A DNA stretch of 64,000 nucleotides from Pseudoips prasinana (Eukaryota > Arthropoda > Insecta > Lepidoptera > Nolidae): positions 2,976,001 to 3,040,000 of the forward strand of contig OX621237.1 of the NCBI GenBank assembly GCA_951640165.1. Reading direction: 5' to 3'. Below, piece by piece: positions 29,571 to 40,990 of the stretch (position 1 is its first letter; each line of letters starts with the position of its first letter). The notes beneath the pieces are model-generated. The model had not been told where the DNA came from, did not search any database, and saw only the letters and a list, made by a program, of their open reading frames with translations. Made by a program: the position numbers and the translations under genes.

Positions 29571-31575
29571 CAGAATCAGAATCAGAATCAGAAATATTTA
29601 TTGTACTTAGGAACACATGGTACACTTATGCACGTCAATACTTAAAATTATACAATTATAAAATTATACACAATACAGAAAATAAATTAAAGCTTACGAT
29701 AGAAGATAGGTAGGCAGATAACATAGTATATATTCACAATATCACAAATACAATAAAATTTTAAAACATCCATTTAAAAAATCTACGTAATTTACTATTA
29801 TAAATATTAATATTAAATGTCATAAAATGTAAATATTATAATTTGTTATATTCGGCTTGGTAAACACCAAGCGTCGTTATCATTCAAATAATCATTAACC
29901 GAGTAGTAAGCCTTTTTTGTTAAAATATGCTTGATAGTCAATTTAAATTTATCATACGGCAAGTTAAGCAGGTCGATGGGTATTTTATTATAGAAGCGTA
30001 CACCTAGCCCCACAAAGGATCCGTGCACCCTGTGTAGACGGTGAGAATTTGAACACAGTTTGTGTTTATTGCGTGTGTTCCTTTGATGCACATCACTTCT
30101 CTTTTCTAACAAGTGCAAGCTTTTTCGTACTTGCAATATATTGGCATAGATGTATTGTGATGCGACAGTTAAGATGTCTATGTCTTTGAAAATTTCCCTA
30201 AGAGAGGTCCGAGTGCCAAGTTTATATATAGCTCGAACTGCTCTCTTCTGGAGGATGAATACGGTTTGTACATCAGCAGCTTTACCCCACAAAAGTATAC
30301 CATATGACATAAGACTATGAAAATAGCTAAAATACACTAATCTGGAGGTCTCAACATCCGTGAGTTGCCTAACTTTCCTCACGGCATAGGCTGCGGAGCT
30401 TAATTTACTAGCCAGACAAGCAATATGAGCACCCCACTGTAAATTCTTATCCAAGGTAATACCAAGAAATACAGTAGATTCTACAGCGTGTAATATTTCG
30501 CTGTTGATGATTATATTAGGACCAAGAGTTCTGACATTTGGTGTGGTAAATTTAACACATTTTGTTTTTTTAGAATTCAAAACAAGATTATTTACTGTGA
30601 ACCATTTTGTGGCTAAAGTAAGCGCATTGTTTATGTCATCGAAGTTGTCTTTGTTTCTGTCCACTTTAAGTATTAAAGACGTATCATCTGCGAATAAAAC
30701 AACGTTGCATATATTTTCCAAATAGTATGGCAAGTCATTTATATAGACAAGGAATAAGAAAGGACCCAGAATAGAGCCTTGTGGCACACCCATTTTTACA
30801 AACACATTCGGAGATTTTTCACCACCTACGTCCACGCATTGCTGTCGACTATTTAGGTAAGAACATAGTATGTGAAGAGCCCCACTGCGCACTCCATAGT
30901 GATGAAGTTTTACCAAAAGTGTTTCGTGGTCTACGCAATCGAACGCCTTGGAGAGGTCACAGAAAACCCCAATAGCGTTCTGTGACCTCTCCCAGGCATC
31001 AAATATGTGATTTATTAAAGCGACTCCAGCATCAGTGGTTGATCGCCCTTTTGTAAATCCGAACTGATCCGTATGCAGAAGGTTATGCAATTTAAAATAT
31101 CTTAATAATTGATTTAGCATAAGTTTCTCGAAAATTTTACTAAATGCTGGTAATATTGAAATGGGTCTATAATTACCAATGTTGCTTTTACTACCGGTTT
31201 TGAATAAAGGTATAATTTGCTATACTTCATTAGATTAGGAAAAGTACCAGTGTCAATACACTTATTGAAAACAATAGTTAAGTATGGAGCTACTAATTCT
31301 ATAATGTTATCCAATAGTTTCAAGGAGATCCCCCAAAGGTCACCAGTACTTTTTGCCTTGCTTGCTAAAGTTTTAAATACGCGAACTATGTCATACGGAG
31401 TAATATATTCAAAGTTAAATAACGATTGACACTCCGGGACACTTGATTCTAGTATTTTTTTTGACTGACCAGATGAAGAATCAAGGGATTGGGTTAAGGC
31501 TGAGGGAATATCAGCAAAAAAACTATTAAATAATTGGGCAACTTTAGCTTCATCGCATATATTATCAATACCTTG
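29571..31575 (-). mobile_element. CR1-type LINE, 5'-truncated
   Basis: On the minus strand the element ends with AAGTACAATAAATATTTCTG and a TGATTC repeat (29571-29597), the short terminal tandem repeat typical of the CR1 group, rather than poly(A). The reverse transcriptase lies upstream in two frames. Sequence beyond about 31575 (minus-strand 5' side) is GC-rich and does not look like this LINE. Confidence 0.85.
29846..31575 (-). pseudogene. CR1-type reverse transcriptase, one frameshift
   Basis: The 29846-31120 frame (424 codons) has the RT motifs in order: DQFGFTKGRSTTDA (about residue 18), FCDLSKAFDCVDH (53), GVPQGSILGPFLF (111), the catalytic FADD (143-146) and LGITLDKNLQWGAHI. It ends in the CR1-type tail RFYNKIPIDLLNLPYDKFKL...NDYLNDNDAW. 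Upstream, 31114-31575 in another frame carries AQLFNSFFADIPSAL, PYDIVRVFKTLASKAKSTG and LVAPYLTIVFNKCIDTGTFP. The two halves join at a frameshift near 31200. The endonuclease is missing. The C-terminus matches the relic at 943. Confidence 0.88.
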
Positions 31576-32600
31576 ACTGGTACGACCGCGATCGTGCCGC
31601 GACTGCCAGCGACCACCAGCGTCTTCCATAACCCTTAGTTTGCATTCGAATCGATATAACGCCCTCTCCGGACGCACGACCGAACGTAGAGCAAAAGTTG
31701 CACAAAACACCCTAAAAGGATACGCCTTCTCGCATCTCCCCGCCAGTAATCGCCCAGAGTCGAGGTTCGAACTCCAAAGGGGGTGCCCTCCGGCGCGGCT
31801 ACTTAGTTTGTAGTTTTATATTTGCTAGACGGCTCGAGCCCACGCTCACCTCTATAGTCCGGTGAAGCAGTGAAAGGATTGTAGGCTAACTGCATACGTC
31901 GTCGGATAATAACCATAAACCATAAAATAGTTCTAATTATTATCTTTATTCCAAGAGTCCCCCTTACAATAATTAATAAACAAATTATTCTTATTGAAAT
32001 CAAAATCGGATCGTAGTTTGGATTTCTAAAGAGACATTGATGTCGTTTAAATGTATTAGAAATCAATAAATACTAGATACCCGTTTCTCAACAATTCCCG
32101 AACTGTCGTTTCACATTGTTAACGCAATAAAATTTAGTATTTAGTACACGTAGATTCTTTTACGAGCATCTCTACTTATACTGTTAAACTCATAAAACCG
32201 CTGCGATATGTACTATTAGCTAAAACTTCTTATTACATGTCACATAATTATGTATCAAACAGTAAACAAACTCCCCCAAACAACAGAAATAGAAACATTA
32301 CGCAGTAACCAAAAACAGTTTTCCAACTCTTGATGCCGGCAATTATTTAGCGGAAATAAGTTGAAGGTGCGGCACCGTACCAATTGCGTGAGCCCCACCA
32401 CGCGATGCCACGGCACGGCTGAGGAACCACAACGTTGCTTATTCACTTTTACAGCACACTTTCATGCTATTAACCGAAGTGGTAATGTATGTTGCAGTAG
32501 CGATAAAATTAGAGGATGGTTCTCAAACTGGAGCGCACCTACTAGGTTGGGTAATGAACACGGAAACATTTAATACGTTATCATATGTGACTTATAATTT
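31576..32600. other. No identified gene; GC-rich patch next to the LINE
   Basis: 31576-31800 is unusually CpG-rich (CGACCGCGATCGTGCCGCGA and similar) and is fused in frame to the LINE RT on the minus strand (RPERALYRFECKLRVMEDAG). I do not recognise it; it could be an old insertion target or a different element. The rest is AT-rich. Confidence 0.4.
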
Positions 32601-32609
32601 TCCACGGGC

Positions 32610-32835
32610 CGTTTGGTGTGGATGGTAGATACTTGCCTTCACGCCGCAGGTAGTGTATTCGATTTTCAACCAGGACAGATACTTGTGTACCTGAACATGT
32701 CTGTTTGTCCTGAGTCTGGGTGTAATTATCTATATAAGTATGTATTTACAAAAGTACAAAGCAAAAGTAGTAGATGTAGTATATCAGTTATCTGGTTGCC
32801 ATAGTACAAGATCTGCTTAGTTTGGGATCATATAG
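32610..32835 (+). mobile_element. SINE-E copy
   Basis: Head GGTGTGGATGGTAGATACTT, the core CTGTTTGTCCTGAGTCTGGG, the body TTGCCATAGTACAAGATCTG and CTTAGTTTGGGATCATATAG. The B-box region (GTGTATTCGATTTTCAACC) is degraded. Confidence 0.8.
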
Positions 32836-32859
32836 CCTTCGTGAGAAAACTTGAATGTC

Positions 32860-32985
32860 ATAGAGAACATGTGAAGTCTGCCATAAGGCCAGTGTGAAGC
32901 ACTATGGCCTATTCCTTCTCATTGCAATAGAAGGCATTTGCCCTGCATTGGGACAGTAACGTGCTGAATTACGCTATGATAATAT
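32860..32985 (+). mobile_element. RTE-like 3'-end fragment
   Basis: GGCCTATTCCTTCTCATTGC and TTTGCCCTGCATTGGGACAG followed by ATGATAATATT match the general RTE 3' UTR pattern (GCCC-AGCAGTGGGACAG, then GATGAT). Confidence 0.5.
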
Positions 32986-33311
32986 TACAACCAAACAGAA
33001 TAGACAAGTCAAAAAACGTAAGTAAAGTTAATGAAAATTAGCTTTGTTAAAAACCAAGGATTGGTCTTACTTAGTTTATTTTAGTGTGGAAGAGAGGAAC
33101 TAGAAAAAAGGATACATCATTATGTTATCTGCATTAAATACTCTACCGCTGTACTTACTAGGTAGTCATCACTTTTCTAATGTTATATTAAAATCTTCCC
33201 ACCCTGGTACTGGGCTGGCATTGCATGGATTTAGTTTTAGATTTACGAAGAAGATTTTACAAAGAATTGAATTAGAGGTAGAGTGGATTGATTGCAAAGA
33301 TAGACATCAAT

Positions 33312-33560
33312 ATTTATTGACTGGCCAGTTGTTCTACTGGTTAGTGACTCTGACTGCTAAGTCAGAGGACATGGGTTCAATTCTTGGAATCGAAACACGA
33401 ATCGCTTGGTTTTTTGAGTACGATTATTCTGGGTGTAATTTACCTAAAACATGTATTTAGATATTTACCTAAAATATGTTTGTTAGTTATCTGGATGTCA
33501 TACTACTAGATCTGCCTAGTTTGCGATCAGATGGCAGTATGTTAGTTATATATTATTTAA
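33312..33560 (+). mobile_element. SINE-D copy
   Basis: ACTGGCCAGTTGTTCTACTG and TGACTGCTAAGTCAGAGGAC, B box GGGTTCAATTCTTGG, TCTGGGTGTAATTTACCTAA, then TATCTGGATGTCATACTACT and GTTTGCGATCAGATGGCAGT. Full length, diverged. Confidence 0.85.
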
Positions 33561-34224
33561 TATTTATTATTATTTGTTATAAATCCACTGCTTTGATTTG
33601 TCATACTATTTCATTACTCCAGTTTATTTATGTTACCAAGCTCCACGATCGCTACTGTGAAAACTTTGACAATCTCTTTTATAAAGGCACCTTAACAATA
33701 AAGAATAGTTTTGACAGTCGGACAGGTGTTAAATTTATAAGTCAAAGTTGTGGCGTGTTTATATCTATGCGATGGTATCGGCTAAGTACCGTGGAAGCGC
33801 CTTGTAGGCGTTCAACGCGGTTTGGCATTTTATTGCGTTCATAAATGTTCATTTTATGTTAAAATTCGGGATTCTTCCACTTCTAGTTTAGTGTTAGATT
33901 GTAGTGCGGCGGTATGCGATTGCGTTACGAGAAGCAGCTGCAACAGATTATATTTATAAACGCAATTGAAAAAGATAACTTGTAATAAAGTAGTTGAAGT
34001 ATTGAAAACAATAATAAGATGAGAAAATCTCAATGATGAGATTGTAAATAATGCGATTAAACTGAAATTTTATATTTTGGAATGTGTTTTCAGTATGATT
34101 TCACATGCAACTGTGGACATATCAGCCGGCCATGTTTCTAAAAACTAAAGCCGATGAATAACACCTACATTTTTCAAAAGGGTGTTAGCAAGGGAATCCT
34201 AAATTTGATCTGTCAGTGTGTATA
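33561..34224. other. No supported gene
   Basis: AT-rich; the 33476-33844 frame overlaps the SINE tail and has no domain. Confidence 0.45.
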
Positions 34225-34310
34225 GTTCGTAGCTTAACGCGGAACCCAGGACATTCCAGTGTAAGGCTACACTGGAATGTCCTGGGTGCTGGTTTGAGAC
34301 CCGCTGGACG
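34225..34310 (+). other. tRNA-like segment containing a perfect 20-bp hairpin
   Basis: TAGTTCGTAGCTTAACGCGG (A-box-like) is followed by a perfect palindrome, arms 34244-34263 and 34268-34287 (ACCCAGGACATTCCAGTGTA) around a 4-nt loop, then a B-box-like GGTTTGAGACCC. It may be a SINE head in which a fold-back replaced the middle of the tRNA part. Confidence 0.5.
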
Positions 34311-34497
34311 ATTGAAATTTATGATTCCCCATTTTTGAGATTAGATTTACGCTTTGCATTGCGAATAATCCTATTCAACTAAACTGAATAACATGTAGAG
34401 AAGTTCAAAATCAAATATTGACTGCAAGTGTGTTGATATCAGTGATGATGATAAATTATTGGTACTAATGATATGATAACAGCAACAGATAATGAAT

Positions 34498-34772
34498 CCT
34501 GGGTTCAAATCCCGGGTAGCTCTTACTTGTTTATCGTATGGGAAATGGTGACCATACTTTCAGAGTTCTTCAAGCCACCTAGTAGGCCTCTGACAAGGCT
34601 TGACGACTTTTGCCTAATGGCTACAACAGGGACCGACAGTTTAACGTGCCCTCCGAAGCCCGGAGGTGCTCAGAAATTAAAAAACTTTAGCGGTCACCCA
34701 TCTATAGACTGACCGCGAGCCTAGTTGATTGACCTCACCGATCACTTACGGTTGAGAGCATCTGGCTATGAG
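34498..34772 (+). repeat. Rep-F copy preceded by a B-box fragment
   Basis: 34498-34518 (CCTGGGTTCAAATCCCGGGT) is a SINE B-box segment fused directly to Rep-F (TTATCGTATGGGAAATGGTG...GGTTGAGAGCATCTGGCTAT). Confidence 0.8.
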
Positions 34773-35799
34773 CGTTTAAAAAGTGATTTTTGGATTTCAC
34801 TGTGATGTAATGTCTTTCTATAAGCCCGGAGCTTGGGGGTCGGAGGTGTGTTTGTTTTCTACAGAACGTGTGACCTAAATAGTTAGTTATCCTGTTTTTG
34901 TATTTAATTATAGTAGTTTTGAATATGTTTAAGAGACATATTCTGTATGTTTTGCGGTTTTCAGAAGAAGCATAAACCATAACTCTACAAATAGCTGTAT
35001 AATATCATTTTGCTGGACATAGTTGAACCAATGAGCTGCATTGAAATGTTCTTATTCACCCATGAATAAACAGAAAGCCCTTCTAGAATTTATATTTAGT
35101 CCCCTGCTATATATCGTATTAATACATACTTATTAAACAGAGCGTGAGCATCGCTCTAGCTGGAGTAATCCATTTTCCATCCACACAACATCACTTAGAG
35201 TAAACAAAAATAAAATTGAAATGTTCCACTCGAAAGAAAATCTGTAACACGGAAACGTTGCGTTCCTGTTTCCAAAAACACTGCATTTAGATAGGTACCC
35301 ACTCGAGGTGAACGCACGCTCATTAAAGGGCCGCTGGTTTTACTCCCAAAACAACATCCATTGAAAATCCTCTAGCTGAAAATAATCCAGAGAGGAAACT
35401 AAAGCAGCGATGTATCTGTACCAGAGTGTCGCATTACGCACGCCAACACAGGCCCTTCGTATTTTTATTTTGTCAAATTGTAACTGAAATAAACTGGAGT
35501 GAGTAATAAAAATACCATCGGTACTGTTATTACAGTGATGGCCAGAAATAGAGGTGTCATGGCGTCGGTCCCCTCTCAGACACTTGTCGTGAGGAAATCT
35601 TAATAGATAGTTGTAACGAGAAACGGATAAGGAGAAATTTTTGTTTTTATTTGCCTCCGTAGAGGGTTTCAGAGTGTTTGATTTCCTGCACGGAGGCGCT
35701 ATTTATGTTTGGCGTGGAATTTATAGGAGAATTCGATAAATTGTTTGATGAAGTTCTAGAATAGTTATTTAATTGAGGCGGTCTACGCCAGTTGCACTC
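34773..35799. other. No supported gene
   Basis: Short frames only; no recognised repeat apart from the Rep-F remnant that follows. Confidence 0.45.
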
Positions 35800-35866
35800 A
35801 CCGGTCTGTAAGTGATCAGTGAGGTAAAGCACCTATGCACATGGTCAGTCTATAGATGTGGCACAG
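35800..35866 (-). repeat. Rep-F 3' fragment
   Basis: On the minus strand it reads CATCTATAGACTGACCATGT, then CACTGATCACTTACAGACCG, the Rep-F end. Confidence 0.6.
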
Positions 35867-35998
35867 GTTTACGCAACCTATTAGAGGCACCAGTCATTTA
35901 AAAATGAAAATAGTATTTACTTTATTATAGTTATAACCTTTTCTATTTCTCAACGTCCCCTACAGCAATACAAACTATAGAAAAACTCTTTTTTTATT

Positions 35999-36114
35999 AG
36001 GTCCGCTAAATGTTACAATAAGTTGGTTGACTTTTCTGATCTTGACTTATTCACAACTAAGCCACATGTATTCAAGCATACACTTACTAAACAGTGGTTC
36101 GAATTGGTTCAATA
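35999..36114 (+). pseudogene. Possible LINE C-terminal remnant
   Basis: The frame AKCYNKLVDFSDLDLFTTKP followed by HVFKHTLTKQWFELVQ and a stop has the YNKL...FK..L spacing of CR1/Jockey C-termini. It is short, so the assignment is weak. Confidence 0.3.
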
Positions 36115-36455
36115 ACTGTTCAAATAATTCAAATAAATAATAATTTCAAATAATTTATTTTCCATTCACAAAATTAGTACTACAACTAGTGTCTGAAGTG
36201 ACCTTTTAAGCAAAAATTGCCTGTGTTAGGGCACTTCGCTCTTTCAAAACTTAAAATTAAGCGAATAAGCCTACTAACAATTTAATTAAAATCTTAATAG
36301 TTAGTTAAAAGTCTTAAAGTTTTAATAATTTACATAAAAAAAGATAAGTATGCGAGATTGATGATGACTAAACGTTATAAGCAAAAACATAAAAAAAAAT
36401 TTGACGATAAAATAAAATAAAAAAAAGATAATCTTATATTATAGTTTATAAAGAG
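36115..36455. other. AT-rich, no gene
   Basis: Poly-A/T-rich sequence, including AAATAAAATAAAAAAAAG-like runs. Confidence 0.5.
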
Positions 36456-36458
36456 CAA

Positions 36459-36640
36459 CAGAAATAGGGTGCGTGTTTTGGATGCGAGTGGGTGTGGGGT
36501 GTATGAGTGATGTGTGTAAGTGAGTGAGTAGGTGTAGGGTGTATGCGTGATGTGAGTGAATGAATATGGGGTGTCTGTTTTTGTGAGTTAATGTAAGTGT
36601 GGATGAGTGAGATGAGTGAGATGCTGCTTTATCAAGTGTA
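36459..36640. repeat. GT-rich degenerate minisatellite
   Basis: Repeats of GGGTGTATGAGTGATGTG-like and GAGTGAGTAGGTGTAGG-like units. The frame across it on the other strand (His/Thr/Ser-rich) is a by-product of the repeat. Confidence 0.75.
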
Positions 36641-36892
36641 ATTTTATAGTTAAGCATAATCTCTATCTCATTTTCGGTGTCTTATTGTTTCTCATATTAA
36701 GCAAACAAGTTTTTTTGTTTTCATTTCTGAAAACATATAATTGGTAATTAGTCGTTATAACCTGTTTCTTATCATACGTTGTTAATACTGTTTGTTTTCC
36801 TAATAAAATGAAATAAAATAATCTAGCCTTAAGTTCTAATTTGTGAAAGAATAAATAAACGTATTATTATTAATATATTATTATAGCACGTT

Positions 36893-37008
36893 AAGCAGTT
36901 GGTCCCTTTCGTTGTCGTTATAAACCACCGTTAAGGTATGTCAGAGGCCTTCTGGGCGGCTTAAACAACTTTCACACCACGGTACCCAAAGCCATACGAT
37001 AAATAAAA
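36893..37008 (-). repeat. Rep-F fragment
   Basis: The minus strand gives TATCGTATGGCTTTGGGTAC, AGCCGCCCAGAAGGCCTCTG, ACATACCTTAACGGTGG and AACTGCTTAACGTGC: the first half of Rep-F. It lies head-to-head with the next copy. Confidence 0.7.
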
Positions 37009-37074
37009 GTATATTTTAATGTAAAATATTTGTCTTCTCTTCAAAGGAAATAGGGTTATCAATTATGTAGTTTG

Positions 37075-37345
37075 CTTGCTTATCGTATGGGTAGTGGTAA
37101 CCCCAGTGTCAGAGTTGCTCAAGCCGCCCAGTAGGCCCCTGACATGGCTTAACGACTGTTGTCTAATGACTACAACCGGGACCGACAGCTTAACGTGCCC
37201 TCCGAAGCACGGAGACGCACAGAAATTAAAACCACTTTGGCGGTCACCCATCTATGGACTGACCGTAGTGTAGTTACTTAACCTCGCCAATCGCTTACAG
37301 ACCGGTGAGAGCATCTAACTATGAGCGCCTATTATTATTATTATG
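37075..37345 (+). repeat. Rep-F copy, full length
   Basis: TTATCGTATGGGTAGTGGTA, GCCGCCCAGTAGGCCCCTGA, CATGGCTTAACGACTGTTGT, AGCACGGAGACGCACAGAAA, GGCGGTCACCCATCTATGGA, GACCGGTGAGAGCATCTAAC, then a (ATT)n tail. It is the best reference copy in the window. The (ATT)n end suggests retrotransposition, possibly as a SINE without a clear pol III promoter. Confidence 0.88.
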
Positions 37346-37544
37346 TAGTAAAATACTAATTCATTTCCAATCGCTTGGTTGACTCCTTCCGTGGCCATGG
37401 GGCTGGTATTTTCTTTGGCCAATCTGGAAAAGCTGTGCTGACCAGTGAATGATCAGGCACAAGAAGCACAAATCTAACACACCATTGAAGAGTCATAGAC
37501 CTATCAAATACAAATATTTTTTTAATTAAACCGACTCGTCATCA

Positions 37545-38030
37545 GCCTAGCGGCAGCGTGATCAGCGGCATACTATGAAGTCGTGGTCCCAAAAATTCAT
37601 ATCGTTGGTGAAACTGCGATGCCACGTTGCTAAAAATTTTTACTGTGCCAATATAATCCTTATTTCATCTTCAGCATAAAAATTATAAATGCTTAGCACA
37701 CATTTTTAAATTGCTTGATAGTGCAGTCCCAACGACGATATTGGGATTTTTCTCTTAAAAAGTAACCTCAGTATTGGCCGGAGTCTAAAAGTTGGCGGTG
37801 TAGCACCCCCGTGCCATCGAGAGCATGGAAAACCAGTCCGTCTTGCACCTGATTTCTTTCACACTCCACTAGTCCACTAGCGCATCCCTTCGCATCACGA
37901 GAGTTAGGGCATAGAGAGTGCACCTGTGTTTACGCACACACTTGTGCACTACAATATGTTCCATTTATTCATTGAGACTAGCCATCATGGCTGATATTCG
38001 GCTAGGAGGACGTCATCATTATTAATTGTT
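37545..38030 (+). mobile_element. SINE-B copy, diverged and interrupted
   Basis: The head (CAGCCTAGCGGCAGCGTGAT, TGAAGTCGTGGTCCC) at 37545-37600 is separated by about 130 unrelated bases from the body at 37730-38030 (GATATTGGGATTTTTCTCTT, AAGTTGGCGGTGTAGCACCC, TTCGGCTAGGAGGACGTCAT). Confidence 0.75.
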
Positions 38031-38184
38031 GACTCCGTCTCAAAATGAATAATGTTATTGTTTCGAAGTTTTTCTTTTGTATACCTAAATATAATCTAAA
38101 ATAATAAGCATTCAGACAACCGATCGAGCATATATTGTGTTTGCCTACTAAATAATTACTCTAATTGGACCAAATCCCGTGTTC

Positions 38185-38325
38185 ATGCCCGCTTGAGTAT
38201 GTTTCGCCGGACCGTCTCAACTGGGTCGTGTTGAAACCGGTAGTAGATGAACCCACTGAGTTTGTTTCGCTGGGTCTTCTCAGTTGGGGCGCATTGGATC
38301 CGGTGGTAGCATTAAAGCGCGACCG
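38185..38325. repeat. Partial tandem duplication at the Rep-H edge
   Basis: GAGTATGTTTCGCCGGACCG...GTTGAAACCGGTAGTAGA is followed by a diverged second unit GAGTTTGTTTCGCTGGGTCT...ATTGGATCCGGTGGTAGC. Period about 62 bp. Confidence 0.65.
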
Positions 38326-38650
38326 TCGTTATTAACACAAGGTCCGTCATAATAATAATACCTTTAATATAGACAGAACTATTGACAATATGTAGTAAAA
38401 ATATTAGACTTAAACTAGATAATTAAACATAATCTCTTGACAATAACTTGATACGAGCTAGCTAAATATCATTTCTGTAATAAAATAAATTTTATAAATG
38501 TTTTCATACAAGATGTACCTAAATATCTATGTTACTAGAAATAATATCTAATGTATACAACTATATTACTACAAACATGTTCTGACTATTTACAAGCGCT
38601 TTTTTAAAGTCTACGTGAATAAAAACCTTTTTTATTTTTATTTTTTATTT
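38275..38650 (-). repeat. Rep-H copy, long
   Basis: Reverse complement of the unit at 63548-63925, from AAAAAAGGTTTTTATTCACG through ATTTAGCTAGCTCGTATCAA and GACGGTCGCGCTTTAATGCT to GGATCCAATGCGCCCCAACT. Non-coding, about 375 bp. Both ends are shared by at least two copies, so this is close to the element's length. Confidence 0.82.
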
Positions 38651-39306
38651 ATTTTATTATGAAGAGTATTTATCAAGAACAAAAAATCAAGGTAGTCAAG
38701 GCAATCATTCATTTCCCAGGTAACTTTCGAAGTAACACTCTGCGCACCCTCAACAAGCCAATAGCACACCAAATAACAATTTACCATTAAGCGCTATAAT
38801 CGCACCATTAGTAGCCTTTAGCTATATACATCCTTTATAGAGGTGATGGCTGTCTATTTCACACAGTTCCACATTCCGCTAACTTAAGTCTAAGTATTGG
38901 GCGCACGCACTCGCAATAGGCGCGTTCAAATGTGTTAGTTACTTGACAACTTGAAGGATAGTTATAATAGCATTACGAAAACAAGAATGAAATTAAAAAA
39001 AAATCCTCAGTGATTGATTCAAAGAATGAGATAGAGTAATATAGTTGAAATAACAACTATTATAAATTCATTGTTAAGATACGAAGAGTTCATTTGTGTT
39101 GCTTTTATACCTACTCGTCGATAGAAGAGCAAGATTGAATCGAATGAAAAAAAGGAAACTTCTACAGACTTCATTTACGAATACTGCATGAACTGATATT
39201 GCGACTGGAATCGTGTAGGTTTTAATTAAATCGATGTGGCAGTGCGACTTGGAATTCTCCAAGGGACTCAATACTCAATGCATTATCTTAAGTACATGTA
39301 CTCGAA
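38651..39306. other. No supported gene
   Basis: AT-rich; no recognised family. Confidence 0.45.
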
Positions 39307-39480
39307 TAAGAGACTTCGACTGGCCTGTTGGTCTAGTGGTTAGGGACTCTGACTGCTAAACTAGAGGACGTGTGTTAGATCCCACCCAGGACACATTTTG
39401 GTTTGATGAGCGCGATTATTTGTTCTATGTCTGGGTGTAATTTATCTATAATATGTATGTATTTATAGATATTATTATTA
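39307..39480 (+). mobile_element. SINE-D copy
   Basis: TCGACTGGCCTGTTGGTCTA, GTGGTTAGGGACTCTGACTG, AGGACGTGTGTTAGATCCCA (B-box region), TGTCTGGGTGTAATTTATCT. The 3' body is shortened. Confidence 0.85.
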
Positions 39481-39550
39481 TTAATTGTTTGGGGCTTGTT
39501 GCCTTGATGGCATCTTGCTACCTCGACCATTACTGATCTATTGTAGCAGA

Positions 39551-39936
39551 CAGAGGCAGAGACTGCCTCGTTGGTATAGCGGTAGCGTGTTTACCCGCAG
39601 AGAACGAGGTCCTCGGTTCAAATCCCGGGCCGGGACAAAAAGTGATTTTGGGACTTTTCTGTAAAAAGAAAAAATTCTCAGCATCAGCCCGAAGTCTGGG
39701 AGTTGGCGGTATTTATACCCCCGTGCCTCGGAGAGCACGTAAAGCCGTCGGTCCTGTACCTGACCTCTTTCCGGTCGTGTCGCATAGGTGTCCCGTCGGA
39801 TCATGAGAGTGATGGAATAGAAAGTGCTCCTGTGTTTGCGCACACACTTGAGCACTATAATATTTACCGCGCAGATGGCTAATCTCTGTTGAGACTGGCC
39901 GCCGTGGCCGAAATTCGGCTAGGAGGACATTATTAT
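39551..39936 (+). mobile_element. SINE-B copy with target-site duplication
   Basis: Full length: CTGCCTCGTTGGTATAGCGG, GGTTCAAATCCCGGGCCGGG, TCGGATCATGAGAGTGATGG, GGCCGAAATTCGGCTAGGAG and (ATT)n. TATTGTAGCAGA at 39539-39550 is repeated at 39937-39948, the expected product of target-primed insertion. Confidence 0.93.
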
Positions 39937-39962
39937 TATTGTAGCAGAGCTCCTTGACTTTG

Positions 39963-40262
39963 TCAAAGTTCACTGCTCAATCCTACAGCTTCCAAAAACT
40001 CCCAGATTGATTGAGCAGTGAGTGTTTGTATCTCTTCCGGTTGCATAATATGCTGTCCTAAGTGGATACTTCTACAACGCATTAGCGGCCCGCACGAGCA
40101 CAGAATATGCAAAGGAGTTTCCTCTGATTCTTGGCAGAATCTGAAAATTGTGCTGTCGGCCAACTTAAGGTTGAACATGTGCTTATTCAGCTTGCAGTTT
40201 TCGGTGAGAATTCGAGTTACCGCACATGTTTTGTAGCGTTTGAATTCAAGTAATTCTTCTGT
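39963..40262 (-). pseudogene. LINE C-terminal CCHC domain remnant
   Basis: A 99-codon frame on the minus strand, closed upstream by TAG: EELLEFKRYKTCAVTRILTE, then NCKLNKHMFNLKLADSTIFR, FCQESEETPLHILCSCGPLM and a helical end (LTAQSIWEFLEAVGL). The LNKH...FCQE-EETPLHILC pattern is the cysteine/histidine motif found after RNase H or RT in I/R1/Jockey-group LINEs. Only this end remains, next to a SINE-B. Confidence 0.75.
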
Positions 40263-40324
40263 CTACTTTCGACAATTTTTGTTGTAGCCCCGATAACAGC
40301 CTTTGAGTGTAGAGAATGTAGAGA

Positions 40325-40432
40325 GTGTATTTATAGATATATAAATTTATTGTCTGGTTGCCATAGTACAGGTTCTGCCTACTTTGGGTTTAGATGGCAT
40401 TGTCTTAGTTGTCTCAAAATATTTATATTGTT
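40325..40432 (+). mobile_element. SINE-D 3' body
   Basis: TTGTCTGGTTGCCATAGTAC, GGTTCTGCCTACTTTGGGTT, TTAGTTGTCTCAAAATATTT; head missing. Confidence 0.7.
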
Positions 40433-40904
40433 ATTAAAATTGCGAAGAATTTCAGTCTGAAACTCTGACACATTGTCATATGTCCGGGGGAGTAAAGTAA
40501 AAAGCTTTAGTCTACAGATCATTCGAGCAAATGACACTAACAATAAACCAATCAATACAGCGCTTTTGATTTGAGTTATTCAAAAACAAAACGCATTTAA
40601 TCTTATGTCGCAAACTTGTAAAAGAATTTTCCTTTGGCCTACATATTTAGAACATTTGGAATAGTTTGTTTACCGATGACCAGAAGACTTTGCCAACAGC
40701 TAATGTGTAGATGATCAACGGAGTATTATCACAGCATTAGTTTAATTCATTGTTTTATAGAAGATAACGACTTTAGGTCGCTTCAATGGTGAAGGGCTGT
40801 TGGCACGATTTCTAATGACGCGACTGCAATAATGAAGAACAAAAACTGTTTACGTAAACGGATGTGCGTAAATTTCAAATAAAACAAAAGGCTTTAGTTA
40901 ATGC
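40433..40904. other. No supported gene
   Basis: AT-rich unique-looking sequence. Confidence 0.45.
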
Positions 40905-40990
40905 CACCATGGAGTTGTTACTTAAAGTAATAGAAAAAAGAGATCACATTTTAGTGATAAGACCGCCAATTGTACTGCTCTCTCTAATGT
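40905..40990 (+). mobile_element. Jockey-type LINE 3' UTR with conserved hairpin
   Basis: AGAGATCACATTTTAGTGAT followed by AAGACCGCCAATTGTACTG matches the LINE tails at 56483 and 62660. The stem ATCAC/GTGAT (40943-40947, 40954-40958) is kept although its sequence differs from ATCGC/GCGAT in the others. The tail is cut by the next LINE. Confidence 0.7.

Noticed and set aside
36439..36657. 72-codon His/Thr-rich frame
   Set aside because: It is the translation of the GT-rich minisatellite.
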